64,000 bases of DNA from Paenibacillus chitinolyticus NBRC 15660 (GTDB lineage: Bacteria; Bacillota; Bacilli; Paenibacillales; NBRC-103111). The DNA is taken from positions 806,001 through 870,000 of the forward strand of contig NZ_BBJT01000003.1 of assembly GCF_000739915.1 (NCBI RefSeq). The letters are read 5' to 3'. Position numbers and translations under genes: made by a program. Shown here one piece after another: positions 1 to 8,009 of the stretch. Below the pieces are notes generated by a model. That model was not told the origin of the DNA. It ran no database searches and saw only the letters and a program-made list of their open reading frames with translations. The number at the start of each line of letters is the position of its first letter. Position 1 is the stretch's first letter.

Positions 1-721
1 GCCAGCCCGGGAAGCTGCGCATCAGTACGGCCAGCAGAAAAATAATGAGGCCGATATGAAGCACGTAAGGTCCCCAGCGGCTGAACCGGTACTTCTCGGC
101 AAGAAGCGCGGCTCCGTCCGTATGTACGCGGTAATGTTTTTTGCGGAGCTGGCGGGCCATTTGCTCGGTCCACTCTTCTTCGCTGATTCCTTCCGGAATG
201 CGCCCGTCGTAAGCGACCTTCTGGCGGAGCAGGAAGCTGTGGTGTTTCTGGATCTTCTGCTTGGAAAGAGCCCGGTACAGCGGAAGAACACGGTCCAGGC
301 TGCAAATGACCAGCGAGGCCCCGATCATCAGAATCAGCAGCTTAAACCACCACGATTCGTACGTGTGGGATAAACCCAGCAAATAATACACATGACCCAA
401 TGTTCCGTATGTATCCTTGTAGTAAGTGGCAGGGTTTACCTGAATAAAATTGCTTTCCTGCGGATATATGGTGCCAAGCGAAGAACCGATCAAGGTCAGG
501 ACGATAATCGTCACGGCCACCTTCACCGATGAAAAGAAATTCCAGACCCGGTCCAGCCAGGACGGATTTTCCCGCTGGGATCGACGCGCGACCCCATCAT
601 ATTTCATTTCCAGCGGTTCGCTCGAAAACGCTTCTTCGGTCAGCGGCTTGCCGCACGATTCGCAGAGCAGAGTCCCAACGTGGTTCTGGTGCCCGCAATC
701 GCACTTCGTGTTCTGAAACAC
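1..721 (-). CDS. resB: ResB/Ccs1 cytochrome c biogenesis protein, C-terminus cut by window edge
   Basis: Membrane component of the System II cytochrome c maturation machinery, which together with ResA and ResC delivers reduced apocytochrome and haem on the outer face of the membrane. The visible 240 residues start with a small zinc-ribbon-like segment (C7, C9, C20, C23), then a helix around VAVTIIVLTLIG, a second at WWFKLLILMIGASLVI and a third at YVLHIGLIIFLLAV, matching the N-terminal part of Ccs1 proteins. I chose the GTG at 721 because GAGGGGG precedes it by 8 bases; it begins 36 bases after the resA stop, so the two are co-transcribed. The frame stays open to base 1, so the large extracytoplasmic domain is outside the window. 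Confidence 0.9.
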   Translation of the reverse strand, partial: MFQNTKCDCGHQNHVGTLLCESCGKPLTEEAFSSEPLEMKYDGVARRSQRENPSWLDRVWNFFSSVKVAVTIIVLTLIGSSLGTIYPQESNFIQVNPATYYKDTYGTLGHVYYLLGLSHTYESWWFKLLILMIGASLVICSLDRVLPLYRALSKQKIQKHHSFLLRQKVAYDGRIPEGISEEEWTEQMARQLRKKHYRVHTDGAALLAEKYRFSRWGPYVLHIGLIIFLLAVLMRSFPGW

Positions 722-757
722 GCCGCATTCCCCCTCTATGCTGTTGAAATGGATACT

Positions 758-1303
758 TTATTGGCCGCCGCCGGTACCGTCTGTCAGCTTTTTCAGCGTG
801 TCAGCGATAAAAGCCTCGTCCATCTCGCCTTTGTGGATCTTCATGACCGTCCCGTCGGGTTTAACGAAGAACGTCGTCGGATATTCCACGACCCCGTACT
901 GTTTCCGCACTTTCTCCTCGTTATCGAGCAGGATCGGCAGATTCAAATTGTACTGGTCCACGAAATTCTGAACCGTCACTCGGCTCGTGTCCAAGTTGAC
1001 CTCCAAGAACTCCACGTTCTTGTCTTTCCAAATGTCGTACTGCTTCTGCAGTGCCGGCATTTCTTTCTTGCAGGGAGGACAGAAGGTTCCCCAGAAATTA
1101 ATCAGGACGCCTTTGCCTTTGAAGTCGGAAAGCTTGTAGGACTTGTTGTCGAGTCCGGTGAGTGTAAAGTCCGGCGCTTTGGAGCCCTCGACCGGATATT
1201 TTTTATCGTCGGCGGATGTTAGGTTGTTGACGATTGTAAATACACCGATGATAAGAACAATGCCTAAAATGATAATTTGAACCCATTTTTTGTTCTTTTT
1301 CAT
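758..1303 (-). CDS. resA: ResA thiol-disulfide oxidoreductase
   Basis: Membrane-anchored thioredoxin-like protein that reduces the haem-binding cysteines of apocytochrome c outside the cell. The 181-residue product has an N-terminal signal anchor (KKWVQIIILGIVLIIGVFTI) and a TlpA/ResA thioredoxin fold. The redox motif is C-P-P-C in the context FWGTFCPPCKKEMP, rather than the C-E-P-C of B. subtilis ResA, and cis-Pro lies in the EYPTTF segment. The ATG at 1303 is preferred over an upstream TTG because GAGGGTG precedes it by six bases and it gives the short basic N-terminus expected of a signal anchor. It heads resA-resB, with rluB immediately upstream as in Bacillus. Confidence 0.95.
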   Translation of the reverse strand: MKKNKKWVQIIILGIVLIIGVFTIVNNLTSADDKKYPVEGSKAPDFTLTGLDNKSYKLSDFKGKGVLINFWGTFCPPCKKEMPALQKQYDIWKDKNVEFLEVNLDTSRVTVQNFVDQYNLNLPILLDNEEKVRKQYGVVEYPTTFFVKPDGTVMKIHKGEMDEAFIADTLKKLTDGTGGGQ

Positions 1304-1364
1304 AGCGAGCACCCTCAAAAATAAGACATAACTATCTTAATTATAACGAAAAAAAAGGCCAAGC

Positions 1365-2111
1365 TTAGCGGCCTTTTTGAATTTTATGTGACTGCAAGGC
1401 CGCATCGCGCAGGCTGTTAATTTCGTCATTGCGCAGGACTCTGTACTTTGCTCTCGGAAGACCGGCAAGCAGTAAGGGTCCGTATTGTACCCGTCTTAAT
1501 TTGGCCACCGGAAAAGACACGGCGTCGAACATTCTTCTCACCTGACGGTTCCGGCCTTCGTAAATCGTAATGGAAATCACGCTCTCATTCTGCTCCGGGC
1601 GCACATCGACGTATTCGACCTCGGCGGGAGCGGTCATGCCGTCCTCCAGCTCAATGCCGGCTCTCAATCGGTCGAGAACGGAACCGTGCACGACACCCTT
1701 GACGGTCGCATGGTACGTCTTGGCCACATGATGCCTCGGATGCATCATCAGGTTGGCGAATTCCCCGTCGTTCGTCAAAATCAGCAGACCTTCCGTATCG
1801 TAATCAAGACGGCCGACCGGATAGACGCGCTCCTTAATCCCCGGCAGGTAATCGGTTACGACTTTGCGGCCCTTCGGGTCCGAAGCGCTCGTAATAACGC
1901 CTTTAGGCTTGTTCAGCATCACGTACACTTTCGTCTGCTGCTTAATGGCCCGTCCGTCTACCATTATCAAATCCTCAGCGGGATTCACTTTCACGCCAAG
2001 CTGCGTGACGACTTCTTCATTCACGCTCACACGGCCGGCCAGGATAAGCTCCTCGCTCTTCCTGCGGGAAGCTATACCCGCCTCGGCCAGCACTTTCTGC
2101 AATCTCTCCAT
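1365..2111 (-). CDS. rluB: 23S rRNA pseudouridine synthase RluB-type
   Basis: Pseudouridine synthase of the RsuA/RluB family, expected to modify 23S rRNA near the peptidyl-transferase centre. The 248-residue protein starts with an S4 RNA-binding domain (residues 1-60, MERLQKVLAEAGIASRRK) and then the catalytic domain with the family motif GRLDYDTEGLLILTNDG holding the catalytic aspartate. An in-frame TTG two codons upstream of the ATG is possible, but AGGTG sits at better distance from the ATG. It lies between spmB and resA exactly as ypuL/rluB does in B. subtilis, and has its own promoter-like sequence upstream. Confidence 0.93.
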   Translation of the reverse strand: MERLQKVLAEAGIASRRKSEELILAGRVSVNEEVVTQLGVKVNPAEDLIMVDGRAIKQQTKVYVMLNKPKGVITSASDPKGRKVVTDYLPGIKERVYPVGRLDYDTEGLLILTNDGEFANLMMHPRHHVAKTYHATVKGVVHGSVLDRLRAGIELEDGMTAPAEVEYVDVRPEQNESVISITIYEGRNRQVRRMFDAVSFPVAKLRRVQYGPLLLAGLPRAKYRVLRNDEINSLRDAALQSHKIQKGR

Positions 2112-2134
2112 CCTCAACGTTCACCTCAAAGCTA

Positions 2135-2163
2135 ATGATAACCATCCTTGCGTGAAATCACAA
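2135..2163 (-). promoter_or_regulatory. Sigma-A-like promoter upstream of rluB
   Basis: On the minus strand TTGTGA, 17 bases, then TATCAT, with the -10 about 24 bases upstream of the rluB ATG. Two of six -35 bases and one of six -10 bases differ from consensus. Prediction by eye only. Confidence 0.45.
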
Positions 2164-2383
2164 GTTCTCTCCCGGCGAATCCGCAAATGTTTTTCAGGGG
2201 ATACGGGGCTAAAGCCTTCCTTCCCGCTTTCATGGACGGGCGTTGACGGATAAGAGTGCGGAACCGGTCGGTTGTACCGGCGGCGTGAGTTTGGAAGGTT
2301 CTTCTGCTAATCGTTCCCTTAAGAGGAGGAAAATAATCATTTTTTTGCCAAAATACAGGCCGGGCCGGACACTTTCCCCGGAA
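2164..2383. other. Intergenic stretch with no recognised gene
   Basis: About 220 bases between the rluB promoter and the spmB terminator. It holds a GGAGGAAAA ribosome-site-like run near 2322 that is not followed by a usable start codon, and a short hairpin around GAACCGGTCGGTTGTACCGG. The open frames that cross it lack family resemblance and coding character. I see no gene in it. Confidence 0.5.
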
Positions 2384-2412
2384 AACGAAGAAGCCGCCCC
2401 GTCCGGGCGGTC
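2384..2412 (-). terminator. Hairpin terminator after spmB
   Basis: CCGCCC pairs with GGGCGG across a five-base loop two bases after the spmB stop codon, followed on the minus strand by a T-rich tail (TTCTTCGTTTT). It closes the dacB-spmA-spmB transcript. Confidence 0.6.
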
Positions 2413-2413
2413 T

Positions 2414-2950
2414 TCAGGTTGCGAACACGAGCAGACATATGATGATGGAAGCGATGAACCCGACGACATCGGAGATCAGGCCGACTTTGAGCGCGTAGCC
2501 GGCTTTCCGGATGCCGATAGCCCCGAAGTACACCGTTATGACGTACAGCGTCGTATCCGTGCTTCCCTGGACCGTTGAAGCGATCCGGCCGACGAGTGAA
2601 TCCGGTCCGAACTGGGCGATCAGATCGGTCGTAAAGGCAAGGGATCCCGCGCCCGTGATAGGGCGCAGGACAGCCAGCGGGAGCACTTCGGGCGGAATGC
2701 CGAGAGCCTGGAACAGCGGCTTCAGCCAGCCGAGGGTCAGTTCGAGCGCCCCCGATGCCCGGAACACGCTGATCGCGACCATCATGCCGACGAGATGAGG
2801 GATGATTTTAATCGCCGTATCGAAGCCCTCCTTCGCGCCGTCGGTGAACGATTCGTACACGGGCACTTTCCGGTAGGCGGCGTACAGCGGAATGAAGACG
2901 ATCAGGACCGGGATCGCCCACGCCGAGAGCACGTTAACCCATTCGTACAT
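2414..2950 (-). CDS. spmB: Spore maturation protein B
   Basis: Polytopic membrane protein that in B. subtilis is needed, together with SpmA, for proper dehydration of the spore core. The 178-residue product has the length usual for SpmB and the nucleoside-recognition (Gate) domain, with helices around VLSAWAIPVLIVFIPLYA and HLVGMMVAISVFRASGALE and the family stretch PITGAGSLAF. It begins seven bases after spmA ends, so the two are translated from one message with dacB upstream. The molecular activity is unknown; the role is inferred from the family and from the conserved dacB-spmA-spmB order. Confidence 0.94.
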   Translation of the reverse strand: MYEWVNVLSAWAIPVLIVFIPLYAAYRKVPVYESFTDGAKEGFDTAIKIIPHLVGMMVAISVFRASGALELTLGWLKPLFQALGIPPEVLPLAVLRPITGAGSLAFTTDLIAQFGPDSLVGRIASTVQGSTDTTLYVITVYFGAIGIRKAGYALKVGLISDVVGFIASIIICLLVFAT

Positions 2951-2957
2951 CAGCGGC

Positions 2958-3557
2958 TCACCCTTTCACTGCGGGGTTCGCCGGCAGCCTGCGCCTGTAC
3001 CAGCGGTCGACGATGATCGCGGCCGCCGTGGACACGATCGTAGCCAGCAGAGTCGTCCCGACGATTTCCGACGGATTCATGGAATTGTAATTCATCCGGA
3101 TGGCGATCAAGGTCGTCGGAATGAGCGTGATGCTGGCCGTATTCAGCGCCAGGAGCGTGCACATGGCGGGACTGGCCGTATCCTTATGGGGATTCAGCTT
3201 CTGCAGCTCCTGCATCGCCTTAATTCCCATCGGAGTAGCGGCATTGCCGAGCCCCAGAATGTTCGCGCTCATGTTGGACATGATGTATCCCAGCGCAGGA
3301 TGATCCTTCGGAATGCTGGGAAACAGGAAGCGGACGACCGGACGAAGCAGGACCGCCAGCTTGGACAGCAGGCCGGCATCCTCGGCGATCCTCATCATGC
3401 CGAGCCAGAAGACCAGCACGCTGATCAGGCCGAAGCAGACCGTCACGCCGCTTTTGGCGCCGTCGAAGGCCGCCTGCGTTACGGCTTCCACGTTGCCCTG
3501 GACTGCGGCAACCGCAAAGCCGGTTACGATGAAAAACAACCAGATCCAATTCACCAT
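2958..3557 (-). CDS. spmA: Spore maturation protein A
   Basis: Partner of SpmB in spore-core dehydration. The 199-residue membrane protein opens with MVNWIWLFFIVTGFAVAA and contains the Gate-domain stretch ILGLGNAATPMGIKAM that is typical of SpmA, followed by a C-terminal pair of helices. It starts 28 bases after the end of dacB with a good GGAGG-type site and overlaps nothing. Expression is expected in the mother cell under sigma-E, as for the Bacillus operon, but I could not pick out a sigma-E promoter upstream of dacB with confidence. Confidence 0.94.
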   Translation of the reverse strand: MVNWIWLFFIVTGFAVAAVQGNVEAVTQAAFDGAKSGVTVCFGLISVLVFWLGMMRIAEDAGLLSKLAVLLRPVVRFLFPSIPKDHPALGYIMSNMSANILGLGNAATPMGIKAMQELQKLNPHKDTASPAMCTLLALNTASITLIPTTLIAIRMNYNSMNPSEIVGTTLLATIVSTAAAIIVDRWYRRRLPANPAVKG

Positions 3558-3585
3558 CGTGCGTTCCCTCCTTTCCTGTACTTGC

Positions 3586-4761
3586 TTACACGCCGGGTGA
3601 AAGCATCGCCCGGATGGCTTTGCGCAGCGAGAGACTCCATGCGTTCCATGCGGTTACATCCGCATCGGTAGCCTGAAAACCGAACGCCGCCTTGTCGGCC
3701 GCTTTCAGCCTCGGGCTTGCCGGATCCACTAGCGGCACGGTTCCGATCAGGCGGTCATCCAGCTTAAGCCGGAGAGTCCCTTTTTCGCCGAGACGCGCGT
3801 CCAGCGATTCCAGCGGAAACGACTCCGGTTCGGAGGTGACGCGGTCTTTTTCCACGGAGAGCAGCGGGTACGAGAACTCTCTCTCCGCCACATAAGGCGT
3901 CCCTTCTACCGCCTGGCCCTTTTTCAGCAGAGGAACCAGCGGGTAATGCTCATACCCCCATCGCAGCAGCCGGGTATGGTCCGCCCAGTCATCGCCGTCG
4001 TTTAAGGTCACGACGACCAACTGCTGGCCGTTCCGAGTGGCCGAAGAAACCAGACAGCGTTTGGCCAGCTTCGTATAGCCGGTTTTAACTCCGTCGGCAC
4101 CGTCGAAAAGGCCCAGCATTTTGTTTTTGTTAAACCAGGTGTATTCCCACGATTCGTTCGGGTTCGGCACTTTGATCATTTTCGTCTGGACAATTTCCTG
4201 GAAAGTCGGATTTTTCAGGCTGTAGGCCGCCAGCTTCGCCAAATCGTTGGCGCTGGAATAATGATCGGCACTCTCGTCCAATCCCGACGGGTTCGTGAAA
4301 TTCGAGTGATCGAGACCGATCTGTTCGGCTTTCCGGTTCATCATCACGGCAAAACCTTCCACGCTGCCGCCTACATGTTCGGCTATAGCCGTCGCGGCAT
4401 CGTTGCCGGAACGGAGCATCAGCCCGTAGAGCATATGCTTCAGGCTCATTTCCTGCCCCGCCTTCAGGTACAAGGACGAGCCTTCTTTTCCGGCGGCGCG
4501 GGTGCTCACTTTGACAATGTCCGTCAGCTTGCTCTCCTCGATGGCCACGATCGCCGTCATGATTTTAGTCAGGCTCGCTATCCTCATCGGCCTGTCTCCC
4601 CTCTTCGAGTAAAGAACTCTGCCCGATTTCACGTCGACGAGGGCCGCGGCCTCCGCATTCGTTCCTATCGCCGGGGGTTCCGCCGCCAAGGCCGCTGTAC
4701 CCAGCACGTTCAGCATGCACAAAAACGCCAGCATACCGGATACCCATATCCGCTTGCTCAT
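3586..4761 (-). CDS. dacB: D-alanyl-D-alanine carboxypeptidase, sporulation DacB type
   Basis: Penicillin-binding protein 5-family carboxypeptidase (peptidase S11), trimming stem peptides of cortex peptidoglycan. The 391-residue precursor has a cleavable signal peptide (ends ALAAE near residue 28), the nucleophile motif SLTK at 63-66, SGN at 118-120 and KTG at 226-228, then the C-terminal S11 domain. It is first gene of the dacB-spmA-spmB operon, which is the reason to call it DacB rather than DacF; a second S11 enzyme lies at 22.2 kb in front of spoIIAA and is the DacF counterpart. All three catalytic motifs are intact. Confidence 0.93.
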   Translation of the reverse strand: MSKRIWVSGMLAFLCMLNVLGTAALAAEPPAIGTNAEAAALVDVKSGRVLYSKRGDRPMRIASLTKIMTAIVAIEESKLTDIVKVSTRAAGKEGSSLYLKAGQEMSLKHMLYGLMLRSGNDAATAIAEHVGGSVEGFAVMMNRKAEQIGLDHSNFTNPSGLDESADHYSSANDLAKLAAYSLKNPTFQEIVQTKMIKVPNPNESWEYTWFNKNKMLGLFDGADGVKTGYTKLAKRCLVSSATRNGQQLVVVTLNDGDDWADHTRLLRWGYEHYPLVPLLKKGQAVEGTPYVAEREFSYPLLSVEKDRVTSEPESFPLESLDARLGEKGTLRLKLDDRLIGTVPLVDPASPRLKAADKAAFGFQATDADVTAWNAWSLSLRKAIRAMLSPGV

Positions 4762-4883
4762 ATGTCCTTCCTCCCATTGCCCCTCGCATCCGGGTCAAGA
4801 CTTGTCTTCCATACAGGGAACTTTGTACAAGTATATGCTTGACCCGCCCGCTTATGACCCGCTTGTCTGACCGCGGGCGGTTC

Positions 4884-4912
4884 TTTACAAACTCCCGGTT
4901 CTCCGGTATACT
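4884..4912 (+). promoter_or_regulatory. Sigma-A promoter of a terminated leader RNA
   Basis: TTTACA, 17 bases, TATACT: four of six and five of six consensus bases with optimal spacing. Transcription should begin near 4918-4920, some 210 bases before the permease ATG and about 55 bases before a strong terminator. Confidence 0.7.
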
Positions 4913-4917
4913 TCTTT

Positions 4918-5010
4918 AGGATTGTTTAAGAAACGGCCAGGAACACCAAGCAACTGAATACGGAGATTACCGGAGGAGCCTGTCATCACAGGCTCCTTTT
5001 TGCGTTTTTT
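4918..5010 (+). ncRNA. Short leader RNA ending in an intrinsic terminator; possible attenuator or riboswitch
   Basis: A 90-base segment runs from the predicted start to a perfect 10-bp hairpin (AGGAGCCTGT, loop CATC, ACAGGCTCCT at 4974-4997) followed by TTTTTGCGTTTTTTT. The permease gene lies about 120 bases further on the same strand. This is the layout of a terminator-controlled leader, but I do not recognise the upstream 55 bases as any riboswitch class, and a free small RNA is equally possible. The region between 4762 and 4883 shows nothing else. Confidence 0.5.
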
Positions 5011-5129
5011 TCCTCTGCGTCCGTTCGGCGGGCCAGCCGTGCAGCACTCTGAATCCCCTTGAACGCACAGACGCGGGGAACGCTTGAAAACCGCTAACAA
5101 GGCCTCTAACAAGAAGGAGAGATCACCTT

Positions 5130-6437
5130 ATGAGTCAAGTCTGGATCGCACTTATCGTTTTTCTGGCAACGTACGCCGTCATCATTTCGGAGAAAAAAAA
5201 CCGCGCCGTCGTCGCCCTGCTCGGGGCCGCTATCATGGTCATTTCAGGTATCGTAGACGTCCATAAGGTGTACACGGAGTACATCGAATGGGGAACCATC
5301 GCTCTATTGGTGGGCATGATGATTCTTGTCGGCATCACCAACAAAACCGGCGTGTTCCAGTATGTAGCCGTACGCGCGGCAAAATTGGCCAAGGGAGATC
5401 CGATGCGCATTCTCATCTTCTTATCCCTTCTGACCGCAACCGGCTCGGCCATGCTCGATAACGTAACGACCGTGCTTCTGGTCGTACCGGTCACTCTGTC
5501 AATCACCCGGATGCTGAACATTAACCCGGTGCCTTTTCTCATCTCCGAGATCATCGCTTCCAATATCGGAGGGACCGCTACTCTGATCGGAGATCCGCCC
5601 AACATTATGATCGGGTCGGCCAATCCGCATCTCACGTTTAACGCTTTTCTGAGCAATCTTGCGCCGGTGACCGTTCTCATCCTTATCGCAACGCTGGCGA
5701 TGCTGCGTGTCATTTACAGAAAGCAGCTTAAAACCAGTTCCGAACACAAAGAAAAACTGATGAATCTGGACGAAAAAGCCTATATACAAGATCCCGTCCT
5801 CATGAAAAAATCGCTGATTATTCTCGGGCTGACCATTATCGGATTCGTGCTTCATTCCGTCATTCATGTGGAAGCGGCAGTCGTAGCCATCACGGGCGCC
5901 GTGCTTCTGATGCTTTTCGGATTAAAGGAAAAAGAGGTCGAAGAGGCGTTTGATTCCGTCGAATGGGTCACTATTTTCTTCTTCGCCGGTTTGTTCGCCC
6001 TGGTCGGTGCCTTGCAGGAAGTCGGCATCATCAAAAGTCTGGCTCAGCAGGTGCTGAACGTTACGGGAGGGGACGTGAAGCTCGCGGCACCGCTCATTTT
6101 GTGGGGATCGGGGATAGCGTCCGCCACCATCGACAACATCCCTTTCGTCGCCACCATGATCCCTCTTATTAAAGATATGGCCGTGAACATGCAGCTTCCC
6201 GCCGATTCCATGGAGGTCAATACGCTCTGGTGGTCTCTCGCCCTGGGAGCATGTCTTGGAGGCAACGGGACTCTGATCGGCGCTTCCGCCAATGTCATTG
6301 TAGCGGGCATTGCCGCTAAAGAAGGCAAAGGATTCAGCTATTGGGAGTTTCTTAAAATCGGAGCGCCCGTTACTCTCGTTTCTCTGGTTATTTCGCAGTT
6401 GTATCTTTATTTCCGCTACATGATTTTCCTGCCCTGA
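5130..6437 (+). CDS. ArsB/NhaD-family ion transporter
   Basis: Secondary transporter of the ion-transporter superfamily (ArsB/NhaD, also the P-protein group). The 435-residue product is almost entirely hydrophobic with about 11-12 helices; the family hallmarks SAMLDNVTTVLLVVPVT and ASNIGGTATLIGDPPNIMIG are present, with the internal repeat GIASATIDNIPFVATMIPL and GGNGTLIGASANVIVAG. Substrate cannot be read from sequence: Na+/H+ exchange, arsenite export and dicarboxylate or divalent-ion transport are all known in relatives. AAGGAGAG precedes the ATG. It stands alone on the plus strand behind a terminated leader, which suggests ion- or metabolite-controlled expression. No arsenic-resistance genes are nearby, so arsenite is unlikely. 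Confidence 0.85.
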   Translation: MSQVWIALIVFLATYAVIISEKKNRAVVALLGAAIMVISGIVDVHKVYTEYIEWGTIALLVGMMILVGITNKTGVFQYVAVRAAKLAKGDPMRILIFLSLLTATGSAMLDNVTTVLLVVPVTLSITRMLNINPVPFLISEIIASNIGGTATLIGDPPNIMIGSANPHLTFNAFLSNLAPVTVLILIATLAMLRVIYRKQLKTSSEHKEKLMNLDEKAYIQDPVLMKKSLIILGLTIIGFVLHSVIHVEAAVVAITGAVLLMLFGLKEKEVEEAFDSVEWVTIFFFAGLFALVGALQEVGIIKSLAQQVLNVTGGDVKLAAPLILWGSGIASATIDNIPFVATMIPLIKDMAVNMQLPADSMEVNTLWWSLALGACLGGNGTLIGASANVIVAGIAAKEGKGFSYWEFLKIGAPVTLVSLVISQLYLYFRYMIFLP

Positions 6438-6471
6438 CAACGGAAATCCGTCACACCTGCCAAAACGGCAA

Positions 6472-6509
6472 AAAAGCCCGAAATCGGTTTTATCCGATTC
6501 CGGGCTTTT
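6472..6509. terminator. Bidirectional terminator between permease and gerW
   Basis: AAAAGCCCG then AATCGG pair with CCGATT and CGGGCTTTT around a six-base loop, A-rich on one side and T-rich on the other, lying between two convergent genes. Confidence 0.85.
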
Positions 6510-6528
6510 CGCATGACGGGAGAGGAAG

Positions 6529-7005
6529 TTACATTTTGATGGTATCCGCTTCAATATTAATGTTCGAAGTACCCGAACCGCCAAGGCCCGAAGCGCTGCC
6601 GCCCTGTTTGATCATAGACTGCACACGGTCCACGATTTGCGGAGCGGAGTCGATGAGACGCTCAATCAGATGAGTCTGATTATCAAGCGGCACAATCCTG
6701 ACGCCATGTTTGCCTACGACAAGAAACGCAATCGGGGTAATGGAGACGCCGCCGCCGCTTCCGCCGCCGAAAGGCATTTCCACGGCCGCTTTCTCAAGAC
6801 CGCCACGGCTCCCCACTTCCGGAAGAGTTTCCGTCGTGAATTCGCTGCCGCCTGCCGCGAAACCGAACCCGACTTTACTGATCGGCATAATGACGCTGCC
6901 GTCCGGCGTTTCTACCGGATCGCCGACAATGGTGTTCACATCCACCATTTGCTTGATGTTTTCCATGGCTGTTTTCATCAGCCCTTGAATCGGATGATCG
7001 GTCAA
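6529..7005 (-). CDS. gerW: GerW/YtfJ family sporulation protein
   Basis: Spore protein required in B. subtilis for normal lysozyme/germinant response. The TTG at 7005 is chosen because AAAGGAGGAG precedes it by six bases and it places the conserved DHPIQGLMKTAMENIKQMVD at the extreme N-terminus. The 158-residue product shows the family core VGDPVETPDGSVIMPISKV, GFAAGGSEF and a Gly-rich segment (GGGSGGGVSI) before the PIAFLVVG strand. A DUF2953 gene lies directly upstream, as ytfI does beside ytfJ in Bacillus. Biochemical activity is unknown. Confidence 0.92.
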   Translation of the reverse strand: MTDHPIQGLMKTAMENIKQMVDVNTIVGDPVETPDGSVIMPISKVGFGFAAGGSEFTTETLPEVGSRGGLEKAAVEMPFGGGSGGGVSITPIAFLVVGKHGVRIVPLDNQTHLIERLIDSAPQIVDRVQSMIKQGGSASGLGGSGTSNINIEADTIKM

Positions 7006-7130
7006 TGAAGTCTCCTCCTTTGGTTCCTTCAAAGCGGAAGTTCCATGCTTGAAGGAGTGTTAGGTCTGCATCCGATAGGTTGCCCCGGGAATGATCTTCG
7101 TATGTAAACCGCCCTAAGCCCGTGCCGGTT

Positions 7131-7865
7131 TTACGTCGAGGCCGGCTCCGGCCTTTTGGCGCGCGTTCTGTCTCCGGGAATGACTTGACGCAGGAGCTTG
7201 AACCAGGCGCGCATTCCTCCGGGCGTCCTGAAAATCCTGTAGATCAGTCTGCACCCGGAAAGACCGAGTGCCCCCGCTTTAGCCTGAATCACACACACAA
7301 ACTGGATTTGAAAAGCGGTGCGGTTATACTGAGGATTCACAGCCAGTTTCGGAACGGCGGACAGCGGCACATATTTCGTCAGCAGCCCGACAACCGCCGA
7401 TTTTAGAGTCCATACGGTACCGGCCAGTATAGCGGTCTGTACCGCGTCGCCGGCCCCGACTCCCGTGCTCCATTTCAGCTCCGTGCAGCGAAAGGCGCTC
7501 ATGGTCTGCTTAAACCAGGCGTTTAGCCCCTGCGTATGCCGCAGCAGATCTTTTCCTTCTCGATAAAAAGCCTTAATATATGCTTTATCGATCCTGCTTT
7601 TGCTTTTTTTAGTGATATCCATCTTATTCTGATCGGTTTGATTGATTTTTAGCGTCAGTCCGTCAACCAGATTGTTGAACTGCATGGCCGGCACATTAAA
7701 ACGGTATTTAATCCAGCCGTACAACGCACGGACCTGAACGTACATTTCGTCATTTTCCCCGACCCGGTTCCAGTAAAGCGTAAGCTGAACGGAGCTGAGC
7801 ATGGCCAGGACGGCCGCCAGGACCAATACAAGCAAGATGGCGGTTATTATTCCCCCGATTAACAC
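7131..7865 (-). CDS. DUF2953 membrane protein (YtfI-like)
   Basis: Sporulation-associated protein of unknown function. The 244-residue product has one N-terminal membrane helix (ITAILLVLVLAAVLAML) followed by a mostly beta region with LTLYWNRVG and LYGWIKYRF, then a C-terminal part containing GVGAGDAVQTAILAGTVW that is characteristic of DUF2953. I set the start at GTG 7865, six bases after AGGAGG; a longer frame from 7922 exists but lacks a site. It precedes gerW and follows the scpB terminator, and is co-oriented with gerW. Confidence 0.85.
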   Translation of the reverse strand: MLIGGIITAILLVLVLAAVLAMLSSVQLTLYWNRVGENDEMYVQVRALYGWIKYRFNVPAMQFNNLVDGLTLKINQTDQNKMDITKKSKSRIDKAYIKAFYREGKDLLRHTQGLNAWFKQTMSAFRCTELKWSTGVGAGDAVQTAILAGTVWTLKSAVVGLLTKYVPLSAVPKLAVNPQYNRTAFQIQFVCVIQAKAGALGLSGCRLIYRIFRTPGGMRAWFKLLRQVIPGDRTRAKRPEPAST

Positions 7866-7960
7866 AAGCACCCTCCTCCGGCAAACCGACCTTCCTAGTA
7901 TCACCCGCTCCATCCAGATCATTCAAACATTTTGAGAGATCCGGGCATCGGTTCCAACCA

Positions 7961-8000
7961 AAAAAAGCGCCCCGCTTGCATACAGCAAGCCAAGACGCTT
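7961..8000 (-). terminator. Terminator after scpAB
   Basis: Imperfect long hairpin on the minus strand (AAGCG...GCTTGC, five-base loop, GCAAGC...CGCTT) followed by seven T, ten bases after the scpB stop. Confidence 0.75.
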
Positions 8001-8009
8001 CTCTTTTGC

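Noticed and set aside
2892-3671. 259-codon plus-strand frame opposite spmA
   Set aside because: Arg/His-rich shadow of a membrane-protein gene; spmA has clear family motifs on the other strand.
5130-6437. Arsenite exporter ArsB in an ars operon
   Set aside because: Only the superfamily fits; no arsR, arsC or arsA is adjacent, and the nearest ArsR gene is 48 kb away.
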